In this document: in pieces, positions 55,332 through 64,000 of the stretch
How positions within the stretch are numbered: the stretch's first letter is position 1
How the letters are laid out: the number at the start of each line of letters is the position of its first letter
Assembly (NCBI GenBank): GCA_963787675.1
Contig: CAWBDV010000011.1
Span: forward strand, 124,001 to 188,000
DNA: 64,000 nt
Direction of reading: 5' to 3'
Origin: JAJPKK01 sp963787675
GTDB taxonomy: Bacteria > Pseudomonadota > Alphaproteobacteria > Rhizobiales > Xanthobacteraceae
Made by a program: the position numbers and the translations under genes
The notes under the pieces: generated by a model
What the model was told of the DNA's origin: nothing
Database searches by the model: none
Seen by the model: only the letters and a program-made list of their open reading frames with translations

Positions 55332-56153
55332 TCATGGCGAATCAGCAGTAATAGCGGCGGGATTCCACGCATACGCGCGCACGTCATGAGGCGCGAAGAG
55401 CGCTATGAGCGCACGCTCACGTGATGCAAACGGAATTGCAACAACGCCCGGACGCGAGAACGCGCGGCGCGCCACTGGGTTGATGTAAATAGCGATGACT
55501 CGGCGAGGTCGTTCACGGAGCAAATGATCGATGCGGTCCAGAAAAGCGCGCATTACCGCTTCTTCAAATGGCGAATACAGAAGGAGGAGGCACGCACCAT
55601 CCGGCAACTCGGCATCGAGCGCGCTCCTGTATTGGAGTTCAACGCGCAAAGCCTTAACACGCCTGTTTTCATGTGCCCACTTCAGGTTCTCAAGTGCATC
55701 CTCGTGATAGCAACGCGCGAATTCTATCCCGGTGACGCTTTTGAACGGAAGGGCCGCGGCACGCAACACTCCGCCACCACGACCGGAGCCAATATCGACG
55801 AAATGAAAATCGCGCGGATCAACGGCAAGTCCGCGTAACGCCCACCGGAAAGTCAGTGCCGGTATCGGTCCATGAGCTACCGCTGCACTAATCTCATTAT
55901 CGGCAACGGTGCAAAATTCCGCCCCAAGCGGCAGCACGCCGTGCAATGGGCGCGGCAACTTGGCGTCCAATGATCGGTCGCATAACATTCGGTCGAGCCG
56001 AACCAACGCAGTGGTCCGCAAATGTGCGATCGTGCGACGCAAACCTGCTTCAGAAAGCATCCGCGACGCAATCCGTACTTCACGTAGCAGCCGCGAACTT
56101 CCGCCGACGTTGAATCGAGCGGTGGGTGATTGATTGGGCATCGGTGAGAACAT
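55332..56153 (-). CDS. Class I SAM-dependent methyltransferase
   Basis: A 273-residue protein. The SAM motif I is DFHFVDIGSGRGGGVLRAA, followed by KSVTGIEFARCYHEDALENL; motif IV is LPDGACLLLLYSPFEEAVM. The substrate is unknown. The start at 56153 (MFSPMPNQS) is chosen since the upstream part is Cys-rich and unlike the family; other starts are possible. It lies divergent to a LuxR-type gene, and may be part of the cassette described under 56683-59884. Confidence 0.75.
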   Translation of the reverse strand: MFSPMPNQSPTARFNVGGSSRLLREVRIASRMLSEAGLRRTIAHLRTTALVRLDRMLCDRSLDAKLPRPLHGVLPLGAEFCTVADNEISAAVAHGPIPALTFRWALRGLAVDPRDFHFVDIGSGRGGGVLRAAALPFKSVTGIEFARCYHEDALENLKWAHENRRVKALRVELQYRSALDAELPDGACLLLLYSPFEEAVMRAFLDRIDHLLRERPRRVIAIYINPVARRAFSRPGVVAIPFASRERALIALFAPHDVRAYAWNPAAITADSP

Positions 56154-56682
56154 CGCCGCCTCTGAAGCGAATAGTGAGGCTTGAATATTAGCCGGCGCGC
56201 GATTGTTCGGAATGCAGTTAATGCACTTTTGGTTAAGATTAGAGAGCGCGCGCGAGGAAGGGCACGCGGACCCGCAGTCCAGATGATCGAACTGCACCGA
56301 GCGACGGCGTTCCTTGCCCCAGCGCCCCCAACAACCATTCAGCTATGTTCCACAAAGTGGGCTTGCATTGTCGCCTTTGGGCGCATCTTCATCCGCAGTC
56401 CGCATTGCATCTGGCGGCAGCTTATCCTCCGATAGCTTCCGTGACGGGCACCGCTCTGTGCGGCAGAGTCGGGCCAAATCCGGCCGCGGTCCTCTATCGG
56501 GCACACCGCCAATCGGTGTAGCTTCATATGAAACCTGCCAGCGACATGTGCCGAAGTCTCCGGGGGCAAAGGCAGCGAGACGCCGTCGGCGGGCGAACAA
56601 TCCGAAAGTCGATGTGGCACTTGGTCGGCGCACGCGGTCCATAGCGTGCGTTCTCCCCCGTCACTAAGAGGGAAGTTTCCTT
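56154..56682. other. Divergent intergenic region upstream of methyltransferase and LuxR genes
   Basis: No gene or clear operator was found. No lux-box-like 20-base palindrome was seen by eye. Confidence 0.4.
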
Positions 56683-57816
56683 ATGAAGCACGGGAAACGT
56701 CGCAAATGCAATGCCGACGCGGTCCTCGAAGCAGTCGATCTGCTTTATGACGCCGTCTTCGATCCTGCCACTTGGCCGAGTGCGCTGCATCGTGCATCCC
56801 GTGTATTCGAGGGAACTGGTGCACTGCTCTTCCCGGTCGCTCCAGCATCCCGCATCCGCACTATTGGCTCGCAGGACATTGCGGAAGCTTGTGTCGCCTA
56901 CGAACGGGAATGGTGGCGTCACGACGTGCGTACGCAGCTAAATCGAGCACGAGCCTTTCCCGGCGTTGCGACTGACCTTGATCTTCTGACGCCCGAGCAA
57001 ATGAAACGCGATCCGTTTTATCAAGAGTTTCTGAAGCCGTTCGACTGTGACTACTTCGCGGCTCAGGTCATCGGAACGTCCTCGGATGGCCCGGTCATGT
57101 TGAGCATTCAACGCGACCGTGGTCAGGGACACTTCCAGAAGCACGAGCTGAAAACCTTCGCGCTGCTTGCTCGCCACGCAACCCGAGCGGCGGCCATTTC
57201 GGCGCATATTTCGCTGCAGGGGCAGATCGAAACAAGTCTGACGGGCGTGCTGGCGAACGTCAATTGCGGTGTCGCCATCGTCCGGCGAGACGGAACGGTC
57301 CATCTGATGAACGAAGTACTGGAGCGACAGCTCGGAGATGGTCTCGTTGTCCGCAAAGGACGACTTTGTTCAAGTCAAGCCATGCAGCAGCAACGGCTCG
57401 ATCAGCTTATCGCCTCGGCATTCGCTCGAAATGTGGATGCCCACAACGCGGGACCGATTTTGCTGACACGGGAGAACGCCTTTAAGCCTCTCATTGTCGA
57501 TATCGTTGCCCCATCCCCACGGGGGACTGCCGATTCGTTTTTCAATTCCGATCGGGCGGTTCTTTTGGTCATCGATCCGGAACGCAATCAACAGAAGAGC
57601 CCAGCGCGCGGGTTGCGAAATATGGGATTGGCTCCGGCTGAGGCGCGATTGGCAGCGCTGGTAGGTTCGGGGCTATCGCCGAAGGAAGCCGCCGTTCAAC
57701 TCGGCATACGCGAGGAGACGGCCCGCACCGCGCTTAAACGCGTCTACTCGAAGCTTAATATTTCCAGACAATCGCAACTCGCGCAAATCGTGGGTCAGTT
57801 GGCGCTGCTGCGCTAG
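56683..57816 (+). CDS. LuxR-family transcriptional regulator
   Basis: A 377-residue regulator. The C-terminal helix-turn-helix (LAPAEARLAALVGSGLSPKE, AAVQLGIREETARTALKRVYSKL) is of LuxR type. The N-terminal 300 residues contain two parts: an initial VDLLYDAVFDPATWPSALH domain seen in PAS-like LuxR proteins of Rhizobiales, and a second sensor-like stretch (VLANVNCGVAIVRRDGTVHLMN) that looks like a PAS domain. No autoinducer domain of AHL type is present. It lies 5' of the PhcB-like and FabI-like genes. Confidence 0.85.
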   Translation: MKHGKRRKCNADAVLEAVDLLYDAVFDPATWPSALHRASRVFEGTGALLFPVAPASRIRTIGSQDIAEACVAYEREWWRHDVRTQLNRARAFPGVATDLDLLTPEQMKRDPFYQEFLKPFDCDYFAAQVIGTSSDGPVMLSIQRDRGQGHFQKHELKTFALLARHATRAAAISAHISLQGQIETSLTGVLANVNCGVAIVRRDGTVHLMNEVLERQLGDGLVVRKGRLCSSQAMQQQRLDQLIASAFARNVDAHNAGPILLTRENAFKPLIVDIVAPSPRGTADSFFNSDRAVLLVIDPERNQQKSPARGLRNMGLAPAEARLAALVGSGLSPKEAAVQLGIREETARTALKRVYSKLNISRQSQLAQIVGQLALLR

Positions 57817-57938
57817 AGACCGGAGTCGTGGAACGCAAGTGGCACCTCGCGATCCCGGATTAGGCGTCCGACCGCGTTGCCGTATTCGGCGCCGTATTTC
57901 TCGGCGAAGATATCGATTGCCGCCAAGCCTATGGATCC
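57815..57938 (-). pseudogene. IS256-family transposase remnant
   Basis: On the minus strand the frame reads AAIDIFAEKYGAEYGNAVGR and RLIRDREVPLAFHDS, matching the end part of IS256-type transposases (FxxxYxxKYxxAVxCLxKDRxxLLxFYD). Only about 40 codons are left, in the 3' flank of the LuxR gene. Confidence 0.55.
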
Positions 57939-58250
57939 ACAGCCCCCCAAATGGGGGGCGCGAAACGCGGTAGGCCGGCCAAAACTTGGCTAACGACACG
58001 ACCGCGGAAAATGTAGCGCATCCTGGGGCTATGATGGCGTTCAAGGCGGCCAGCCATAGGTCCCCGCGTCAAACGGCACCGATGGGCTAGGCAGCACGCG
58101 GACGACCTTAAATCGCTTAGCGGTACACAAAGCGTCGTCGTGCCGTTGTCGAGGAACTTTATCGTGGTCCTGTCGTGCGGGGGCATCGGTGCCTTCGGCC
58201 TGCGAGACATGGCTTCAGGGCAACGGCAATTATTCGGACAAGCATGACCA
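57939..58250. other. Intergenic region before the PhcB-like gene
   Basis: No gene is seen. It should contain the promoter of the 58251-59884 operon; no clear -35/-10 pair or palindrome was recognised. Confidence 0.4.
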
Positions 58251-59168
58251 ATGAAGATTTCTCCTGCTGACGCGGTCCACTATCTCGATACAATCGTGAC
58301 AAATGGCGGTCCTGACATCGAGGATTATTTGCCGGTCGCAAATGCGCTCAACGTCATCCACCAGCATGAATACGTCATCAAAGACGGCATCTCGACGCGA
58401 ACCCGGACCCTTCAGCCGTTCGAGGGCTTTCTTCAGCGCCATTGGAAGATATTTCGCACCACCGCTTCCATGCAGGGCTTCGCGTACGCCAAGCCGCACG
58501 GCTACGCTGGTGACTTCGAAATCATCGAACGGATTTACAATCGTTCCGTAACGCACCTCGACCACCTTCGAAAGTGGGACATTTTTTGGCAGCGCAATCC
58601 CGCAGCTGAGGCAGTTAGAAATCGGGCCGCACTGGTCAATAGGTTCATCGAGGAACAAAGGCCTGCAAGCCTTCTTTCCGTTGGCTGCGGGCCTGCACTC
58701 GATATCCGCGATGCCGCCTCAAGTAATCCCGATCTAATCCGCATTGACTTTCTTGACAACGATGAGAAGGCCATCGTGCGAGCGAAGACAAACAATGCCT
58801 GGGCAAGTGACGCCTCAAGGAAGGTGGCGTTTATCGTCAAGAATGCATTGCGGTTCAAGCCGACGGAGCCTTACGATTTGGTGTGGTGCAGCGGCCTGTT
58901 CGACTACCTCAACGACAAGACCTTCGTATTCCTGCTGCGCCGACTCAAGGACATGGTCGCCACCAAGGGCAAGCTTGTCGTCGGCAACTTCTCCCATGAC
59001 AATCCATCGCGATCCTATATGGAAAGCGTCAGCGGTTGGCTGCTGATCCATCGCAGCACCGCCGATCTCATTCGCCTCGCCATCGAAGCCGGCTTTCCGT
59101 CAAACTGCACCCAGGTGGTCGCCGACGACACCGGTGTCAACCTCTTTATCATCGCCGAGAGCGCCTGA
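58251..59168 (+). CDS. PhcB-like SAM-dependent methyltransferase
   Basis: A 305-residue protein. The stretch KPHGYAGDFEIIERIYNRSV and the motif ASLLSVGCGPALDIRDAA are hallmarks of the family of PhcB, the methyltransferase that makes the quorum signal 3-hydroxypalmitic acid methyl ester in Ralstonia. SAM motifs continue as RIDFLDNDEKAIVRA. The stop overlaps the next gene (TGATG), so both are made together. It may methylate a 3-hydroxy fatty acid, an inference from family and neighbour. Confidence 0.8.
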   Translation: MKISPADAVHYLDTIVTNGGPDIEDYLPVANALNVIHQHEYVIKDGISTRTRTLQPFEGFLQRHWKIFRTTASMQGFAYAKPHGYAGDFEIIERIYNRSVTHLDHLRKWDIFWQRNPAAEAVRNRAALVNRFIEEQRPASLLSVGCGPALDIRDAASSNPDLIRIDFLDNDEKAIVRAKTNNAWASDASRKVAFIVKNALRFKPTEPYDLVWCSGLFDYLNDKTFVFLLRRLKDMVATKGKLVVGNFSHDNPSRSYMESVSGWLLIHRSTADLIRLAIEAGFPSNCTQVVADDTGVNLFIIAESA

Positions 59169-59884
59169 TGGCGGTCCTAGTGATCGGTTCATCGAGCCAC
59201 CATTCCATCGGCTATGATATCGCCCGGCATTGCAGGGATGCCGGGTTAAACACATTCATCACCTCTCGGCGCAGAAAATTCCTCGAACGACTTATCTCTG
59301 AGGGTTTTGAGGCCAGATACCTAGATTATCCCCACCATTGCGATGCGTTCTCGTCGATCTCCGCAATCGACGGGATAATTTTTTGTCTTGCCAAGACCGA
59401 TGTTGAAGAATTGAGCAATGGATTCCTGAACGCGTCAGAAGAAAATTTCCAAAAAACTATGGCGACGAATTGCTATGCACTCATCGACTTGACCCGGCGG
59501 CTCAGACCGCATCTTTCTGAGCGCGCATCGATTGTCGCCTTGACGTTTTTCGGCTCCACAACCGTCATTCCTGGCTATGGACTGCTTGGAGTTGCCAAGG
59601 CGGCGCTGGAACAGACCATAAGGACGCTTGCATGGGAGCTTGGGCCACACGGGGTTCGAATCAATGGACTTTCGGCCGGCGCAATTCGTACACCATCCGC
59701 GCGCGTCCTGCCTGGCTTTGAGCGGACATCTGCGAACCTCGCGCAGAACTCCTGCCTCCGCCGCGCGATTGATCGCGATGAAATTGCCGGCACCGCATTG
59801 TGGCTGCTATCAAAGGCCAGCGGAGGTGTCACCGGCGAGATCGTTAACGTCAATGGTGGTGTCGGCCACGTTCTAGCCTCTTGA
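59168..59884 (+). CDS. FabI-like enoyl-ACP reductase / SDR
   Basis: A 238-residue short-chain dehydrogenase of the FabI type. The dinucleotide motif is VLVIGSSSHHSIGYDIARH, the active site is the Y-x6-K pattern YGLLGVAKAALEQTIRTLAW, and it ends NGLSAGAIRTPSARVLPGF and VNGGVGHVL. FabI proteins reduce enoyl-ACP in fatty acid synthesis. The first Gly-rich loop has GSSSHHS instead of GxAxxxS of housekeeping FabI, so it is a divergent copy. Partner of the PhcB-like gene by overlap. Confidence 0.82.
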   Translation: MAVLVIGSSSHHSIGYDIARHCRDAGLNTFITSRRRKFLERLISEGFEARYLDYPHHCDAFSSISAIDGIIFCLAKTDVEELSNGFLNASEENFQKTMATNCYALIDLTRRLRPHLSERASIVALTFFGSTTVIPGYGLLGVAKAALEQTIRTLAWELGPHGVRINGLSAGAIRTPSARVLPGFERTSANLAQNSCLRRAIDRDEIAGTALWLLSKASGGVTGEIVNVNGGVGHVLAS

Positions 59885-60158
59885 TCGCGACGGTGGTCAA
59901 CGGGCGAGCCAACATATTCTCGGCGTCGACGCGAAGTCCGTTGCGGGTCGGCCAGACTTAGACGACGGAACTCTGAGTTTTCATTTTGCGATGGCACATC
60001 GCCAGATTGGCGTAGGTGCAATTGCCTCGTCTTACACCACGGTGTGCCCGCTTTGGGTCATTCTCTGCCTTCCTGATTCCGGCGATCATGTCCGGATTGG
60101 CCAGCAGCGGACGATCAAGGCTGCCGAGGCGCCTCCCTGACTGGCCGCATACGCCAGC

Positions 60159-60392
60159 CTAAGCCTTTCGAACATTGCCGGCCTCCAGCGCATCGAGGCG
60201 CTCGCGCACTTCGGCGATGTTGTCGTTGGCAGCCTCGACGGCGTCCTTGGCCTCTTTCACGGCGTCATCGTCGGCGCGCATCCGCTCCACAAGATCGTCG
60301 TTCGCGGCCTTCGGTTCCTGGATCGCCTTGACCAGCACCCACACATTCGGGGCCTCGACGCCATAGAAGCCGTCCGGTGCCCTACGCATCAA
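60159..60392 (-). pseudogene. Remnant of an S74 chaperone-domain gene
   Basis: The frame reads FYGVEAPNVWVLVKAIQEPK, AANDDLVERMRADDDAVKEA and IAEVRERLDALEAG, matching the C-terminus of the fibre-like protein at 43640-46231. The chaperone core itself is absent. It sits after the secreted gene at 60389 and probably was the tail of a lost copy. Confidence 0.75.
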
Positions 60393-61510
60393 TTCTGCGA
60401 TTCAAACCCGATATTGAACCCGGCGTTGGTCAGGTCGCTCAGCGCCCAGGCCGAACCGGTCGCGGGGTTGGTAAGAAACGGAATGCTGATGACGCCCCAC
60501 GCGCTTTGGGGTGGCGAATAGTTGACGGAGGTGTAATCGGCGCCGCCCGTGCGCACCACGCCCTGAAGATGCTGCGGGCCGGTGGTATCGACCTGTGCGT
60601 ACGCGTTTAGGAACACGCCGACGACGCTGTAGCTGCCGGTCGGCAGCGTGGATGTGCCGATGGTGTATTCCTGAAGCTGGCCCGAGGTGCCGGACGCGTT
60701 CACGGTCGCGGTATTCAAAGTCGATTCATTGATGTTGCTGACGCCGCCGGTGTCCCAATTGTCGGTATTGCCGTTGGCGGCGGGCGTAATGCTCGCCAGA
60801 CGCATGCTCAACGTGCTAGTGGTGGCGACGATCATTTCGGACCAGTAGGTAGACGTAGTACCATTACCGTATATCGACCCGGAGTATTGCACCTGATTGA
60901 GTGTGGTCGCCGAATTCGTCGTGACATTGCCGGTATAGCTGGCGACCTGCACCCCGTTACAGTAGAGCGTCACTTGGCCGCCGGATGCATAATTGATATA
61001 GAGGTCCAAGGCAATTAAATGAGCTTGAGTGAAGCATCCCGTCGTTGCTAGTACCACCTGCGTATAAGTGCCAGCCTGATTTATGGTGTAGATTCCAAAC
61101 TGTCCATTTGCGCCGCTGTTCGGTTGTACAACAGCGATACGCGGATACCCGTCCGGGCTGTATACGCGAAGAATGTCTTCCGTCCCACCGCCACAGTTTG
61201 TATAGGTTCCGTTGTAATAGTTTGCATGAATCCAGAGAGTGGAACCGGCTGTGAATGTCGGCGTCATAAAAAAATAATATGGCGGTTCATTGCTGGTATT
61301 GGAGCAATTGTTGCCGTAGTTGGCAACGTTTATCGACTCCCGCGCAAAACCGGACGCAAAAGTTCCGACGGTGGTCGACACCGTTGCGCCGTTCAGATTG
61401 ATAAAATCGCTATCTTCGCCGCCGACGAAGAGGACGGTCGCGTTTGCCGGGGTGAGCGGCGCGAGAACCAGGACAAGGATAAGCGTGAGCGCGGATGTCA
61501 CGCTTCTCAT
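60389..61510 (-). CDS. Exported protein with lectin/tail-like fold
   Basis: A 373-residue exported protein. The signal peptide TSALTLILVLVLAPLTPANA is followed by stretches rich in Asn, Ser, Thr and Gly, e.g. TLWIHANYYNGTYTNCGG and QVTLYCNGVQVASYTG, which resemble concanavalin-like (LamG) beta sandwiches. No catalytic motif was recognised. The ATG at 61510 overlaps the upstream stop (ATGA). The architecture mirrors the gene pair at 43640-46572. Confidence 0.7.
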   Translation of the reverse strand: MRSVTSALTLILVLVLAPLTPANATVLFVGGEDSDFINLNGATVSTTVGTFASGFARESINVANYGNNCSNTSNEPPYYFFMTPTFTAGSTLWIHANYYNGTYTNCGGGTEDILRVYSPDGYPRIAVVQPNSGANGQFGIYTINQAGTYTQVVLATTGCFTQAHLIALDLYINYASGGQVTLYCNGVQVASYTGNVTTNSATTLNQVQYSGSIYGNGTTSTYWSEMIVATTSTLSMRLASITPAANGNTDNWDTGGVSNINESTLNTATVNASGTSGQLQEYTIGTSTLPTGSYSVVGVFLNAYAQVDTTGPQHLQGVVRTGGADYTSVNYSPPQSAWGVISIPFLTNPATGSAWALSDLTNAGFNIGFESQN

Positions 61511-61869
61511 TGGCCGCCCTCCGCCGACGTAACGGCGACGTAAGCGTTTCTCGCGGTCGGCGCGTGCGGAAGCACGAGTTCGATTGTATCGGCCTCCCCA
61601 AATGATTTTGCCGCCGATCCGGAGAAAGTGCAGGTCTGGGCCGTATCGCCGCGCGCCACGAACACGATGCTTGCGGCCTCGGCATCGGCGGGCAGCCGAA
61701 CTCTCTTGAGGGTGATGCTGGTCACGCCGGAAGCCCCGGGCTTGACCACGCAATGACCGCCGCTCGGGTTATCGAACGACAGATAGCCGGTCGGATCGGC
61801 CGCGCGCGCGGCAGGCGGCGAAATCAGAAGGACAAACAAAAAAAACACGCACGACAATCGACCCAACAC
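61507..61869 (-). CDS. Small exported protein upstream of the lectin-like gene
   Basis: A 120-residue protein with a signal peptide (LSCVFFLFVLLISPPAARAA) and a beta-rich body (GYLSFDNPSGGHCVVKPGAS, FVARGDTAQTCTFSGSA). It is translationally coupled to 60389-61510. Function unknown, probably surface-exposed or part of a secreted filament. Confidence 0.7.
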   Translation of the reverse strand: MLGRLSCVFFLFVLLISPPAARAADPTGYLSFDNPSGGHCVVKPGASGVTSITLKRVRLPADAEAASIVFVARGDTAQTCTFSGSAAKSFGEADTIELVLPHAPTARNAYVAVTSAEGGQ

Positions 61870-62367
61870 AGGAACTCCCTTCCGGAAAGCTCGGAAAGGC
61901 GCTCAGAGGACTTCCGCCTCTGGTGGCGCGGGAGTTAGTTAATCGCACTGAGACGATTGCGACGGCCTTTAGCCGTGAGGCTTGGACATCCAGAATGTTC
62001 GCTTGCGTAAAGATTTCCGCCGCCGCCTCCCGGCCCTAGTGGGTCGAAAGGCGGCATCGTGACGTGACGCCAATAACGCTCAGTGCGAGGTAACTACACC
62101 CCAAAGGCAGGCTTTCTTCTGCCCTTGCCACGAGCATGCCACGGCGGGCAATGCGGTCAATGATGATGCAATTCGTTCAATCAAATCGGGCGTTCGCAAG
62201 GTCGGATCATGCGGATGATTCGCGGCGCGGCAACAAAGTAGACCTAGTCACCACAGCGAATACCGGCGTCAGTCTCCTCGCGCACGATCTTGTCGGCATG
62301 GACGACAGCGGGTCGGCGGCGGCAGTATCATCTCAACAATCCCACCACTTGAACCCTGGAGGCGCGC
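61870..62367. other. Intergenic region with an ardC scrap
   Basis: No gene. GATCTTGTCGGCATGGACGA at about 62287-62306 matches part of ardC (near 63615-63634), so another small ardC scrap lies upstream of copy B of the duplicated unit. Confidence 0.5.
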
Positions 62368-62782
62368 ATGTTGCCGCTCACGATCTTTCTTGCGAAGTTC
62401 ATCGGCCTGTACTGCATCATACTGACGACGACGATGATGATGCACAAGCAGAGAGCCGTCGCGACCATCAATGCGCTGATCAGGAACGCGCCGCTCCTGA
62501 TGTTCGTCGAAATGCTGGGCCTCGCCGGTGGTCTCGCCATGGTGGTCGGTCACAAAATCTGGACCGGGGGCGCGCTGCCGGTCGTCGTCACTCTCGTGGG
62601 GTGGCTGATGGTGATCCGGGGCGTGGTGCTGCTCGCCCTGCCGCAGGATACGTTAATTAAGTTCTTCGACGCGATACGCTACGAAGATCGTTTCTATGTA
62701 TTCATGGGCGCGGGTCTGGTCCTGGGTCTTTACCTGACCTTCGCGGGTTTCACCGCGTGACCGTTGGGACCGTGATGAGGCT
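62327..62782. repeat. Duplicated unit, copy B (partner at 50490-50931)
   Basis: Nearly the same stretch as at 50490-50931, here followed by an intact 75-residue gene and a longer ardC. It is therefore the less deleted version. Confidence 0.7.
62368..62760 (+). CDS. Small membrane protein, copy B
   Basis: A 130-residue, about four-helix membrane protein, nearly identical to the copy at 50521-50913; only a few residues differ (LLMFVEMLGLAGGLAMVVG). The start ATG at 62368 follows GGAGGCGCGC. Unknown function, carried by the repeated mobile unit. Confidence 0.75.
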   Translation: MLPLTIFLAKFIGLYCIILTTTMMMHKQRAVATINALIRNAPLLMFVEMLGLAGGLAMVVGHKIWTGGALPVVVTLVGWLMVIRGVVLLALPQDTLIKFFDAIRYEDRFYVFMGAGLVLGLYLTFAGFTA

Positions 62783-62977
62783 GAAAAGAGTTGGCTCCTG
62801 GTACCGCCCGGCGGCGGTCCGCTCCGCCGCCGGGCGAAAATCCTCCTTCAATTCGAACAGCGCAGGTTGCACCGCGTGCGCGGCCCTCCACGCCTCAAGC
62901 TGTTGCCTTCGCAATTCACAGAGGCGTTGCCAGCTGAACGCGTGGCCGTCGACGATCAGAATGTCGGGCTTCGACAT
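62750..62977 (-). CDS. Small plasmid-type protein next to ardC
   Basis: A 75-residue protein: MSKPDILIVDGHAFSWQRLC, ELRRQQLEAW, FELKEDFRPAAERTAAGRYQEP. This type often follows ardC in alphaproteobacterial plasmids. It lies 7 bases after the ardC stop and overlaps the copy B gene on the other strand by 11 bases. Function unknown. Confidence 0.7.
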   Translation of the reverse strand: MSKPDILIVDGHAFSWQRLCELRRQQLEAWRAAHAVQPALFELKEDFRPAAERTAAGRYQEPTLFSLITVPTVTR

Positions 62978-62984
62978 GACGCCC

Positions 62985-63905
62985 TCACGCGGCGTTCGCC
63001 GTCGCGAGGGACTGCGCGCCGGAGGACGGCTTCTGCAAGCCGTGCAGAAAATCCGCCGCGCGCTGCGCGTGGGACGCGGCGGTGAAGATCGCCCGCTTGT
63101 CGTTCTTCAACACCTTGATCCATGACGCGATATAGGCGGCGTGATCCTCGCGAACTTCCGGCGTGAGGTCGAGGTCGGCGGACAGGAAGGCCGAACCAAG
63201 CTCGGCGACCAGTTCTTCCATCGCATAGCCTTCATCGCCGAAGCGCTTGCGGCCGAAATCGCGGTCGAGCCGCGACGGATGCCGCGTCCAGTGCGTCGTC
63301 TCATGGGCGAGCGTGGCGTAATAGCTCTCCGCGTCGCGGAACGCCTCGATGGGCGGCATCTGCACGTGATCGCTGCTGACGCTGTAGTAAGCCATGTTGC
63401 CGCCGTGGCGCACGGTGGCGCCGGTCGCGGCAAAGAAGGACTCCGCCGTCGCGATCCGCTGCACGGTCTCGCTGCGCGGTTCGGCCTTGGCGTAAGAACT
63501 GCTCGGGCAAACCGTCGATCTGCTCGACGTTAAAGACCGTGTAGCCCTTCATGAAGGGGATCGCGTGCTCGGTTTCCTCGCCGGTCGCGGCGTCGGTCTC
63601 GGTGCGGATGATCTTGTCGGCATAGACGACAAGGCTGCCTTTCTCGCCCTTGCGGACGTAGCGCCTTGAGGTCGAGCGCCTGCTTGAAGGTCATCCAGAC
63701 CGGCGCGGCGTAACCCTTCTCGATCGCCTCCGACCACAGCATCAGGACATTGATGCCCTGATAGGGAATGCCGTTCGCGCGCAGGGGCCGGGTGATGCGC
63801 CCGGCGGCGTGCTCGGCGTTCCACGGCTTGAGCCACGGCCTGACGCCTTGCTCCAAGCTCCGCGACGATCTGATCGGTGATCTTCTGATAAATATCGGTT
63901 TTCAT
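62985..63905 (-). CDS. Antirestriction protein ArdC; three +1 frameshifts
   Basis: The parts in order are MKTDIYQKITDQIVAEL, then EQGVRPWLKPWNAEHAAGRITRPLR..MTFKQALDLKA, then VRKGEKGSLVVYADKI, GYTVFNVEQIDGLPEQF and YAKAEPRSETVQRIATAESF, with the zinc metallopeptidase motif HETTHW near the C-terminus. Three single extra bases (about 63855, 63661 and 63494) separate these pieces; with each removed the protein reads as a full ArdC of about 305 residues. ArdC binds single-stranded DNA and protects transferred DNA from restriction. It is typical of conjugative elements. Confidence 0.85.
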
Positions 63906-64000
63906 TGGCTGTTCCTTGCTGGCCTTGCTGGTTGCGCATGCAACCGACTAGGCCCGCGCCAATGAGCGGGGGGTTGGCCGTCAAGGCCGACGGCGGGGTG

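Noticed and set aside
57673..58210. Minus-strand frames downstream of the LuxR gene
   Set aside because: No family pattern outside the short IS256-like remnant; the rest is Arg-rich noise.

Overview
The window looks like a chromosomal segment from a diazotrophic alphaproteobacterium of the Hyphomicrobiales (Rhizobiales), closest in style to Bradyrhizobium, Rhodopseudomonas and Xanthobacteraceae. The basis is a fixR-nifA pair of Bradyrhizobium type, NifA proteins with the Cys-rich linker of oxygen-sensitive alphaproteobacterial NifA, suf genes and hspQ nested in a nif cluster, high GC, and a dispersed palindrome (core CCGGGCTTGTCCCGG) common in that group. Genus was not resolved.

Region 1 (about 0.6-29 kb) is a nitrogen fixation island. 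A plus-strand operon with its own -24/-12 promoter (three small unknown proteins and a sulfurtransferase, 647-2655) converges on a long minus-strand block. Read in the direction of transcription, that block is nifA copy 1; fdxN-sufB-sufC-sufD-sufS-nifZ-like-51 aa gene-korA-korB; a HesB/IscA-like gene; then nifH-nifD-nifK-nifE-nifN-nifX-DUF269-DUF683-fdxB-hspQ. Sigma-54 promoters with NifA sites (TGT-N10-ACA) precede nifH and fdxN. To the right lie molybdenum genes (mop, a DUF2478 gene, modD) and a second nifA with fixR. KorAB probably feeds low-potential electrons to ferredoxins FdxN and FdxB, the Suf/HesB/NifZ set supplies Fe-S clusters, nifENX makes FeMo-co, and the Mop/ModD genes handle molybdenum. 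The two NifA copies differ at the sigma-54 contact loop: GAFTDA in copy 1, GAFTGA in copy 2.

Region 2 (about 29.2-64 kb) is accessory DNA. It starts beside a modA remnant and the 3' fragment of a tRNA-Leu gene, the usual scar of tRNA-targeted integration. It holds a small putative defence patch (nuclease-like and PIN-like proteins, a zinc-ribbon nucleoside-deoxyribosyltransferase-like protein, a HigBA-type toxin-antitoxin pair and two DUF4062 proteins at 30.0-35.5 kb), decayed mobilisation genes (virD4 fragment, relaxase, mobC), plasmid-type small genes, two sets of secreted filament/tail-like proteins, an NRAMP/SPW/Dps stress group, a tyrosine recombinase, an ORF-less group II intron, three ardC copies or remnants, and a LuxR / PhcB-like methyltransferase / FabI-like cassette (56.7-59.9 kb) that may make or sense a fatty-acid methyl ester-type signal.

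A recurrent feature needs care: at least eight single-base gains break otherwise well-conserved frames (two in nifE, three in ardC, one each near 32.3, 36.5 and 40.1 kb). They look more like base-calling or assembly errors than eight independent mutations, so these genes may be intact in the organism.
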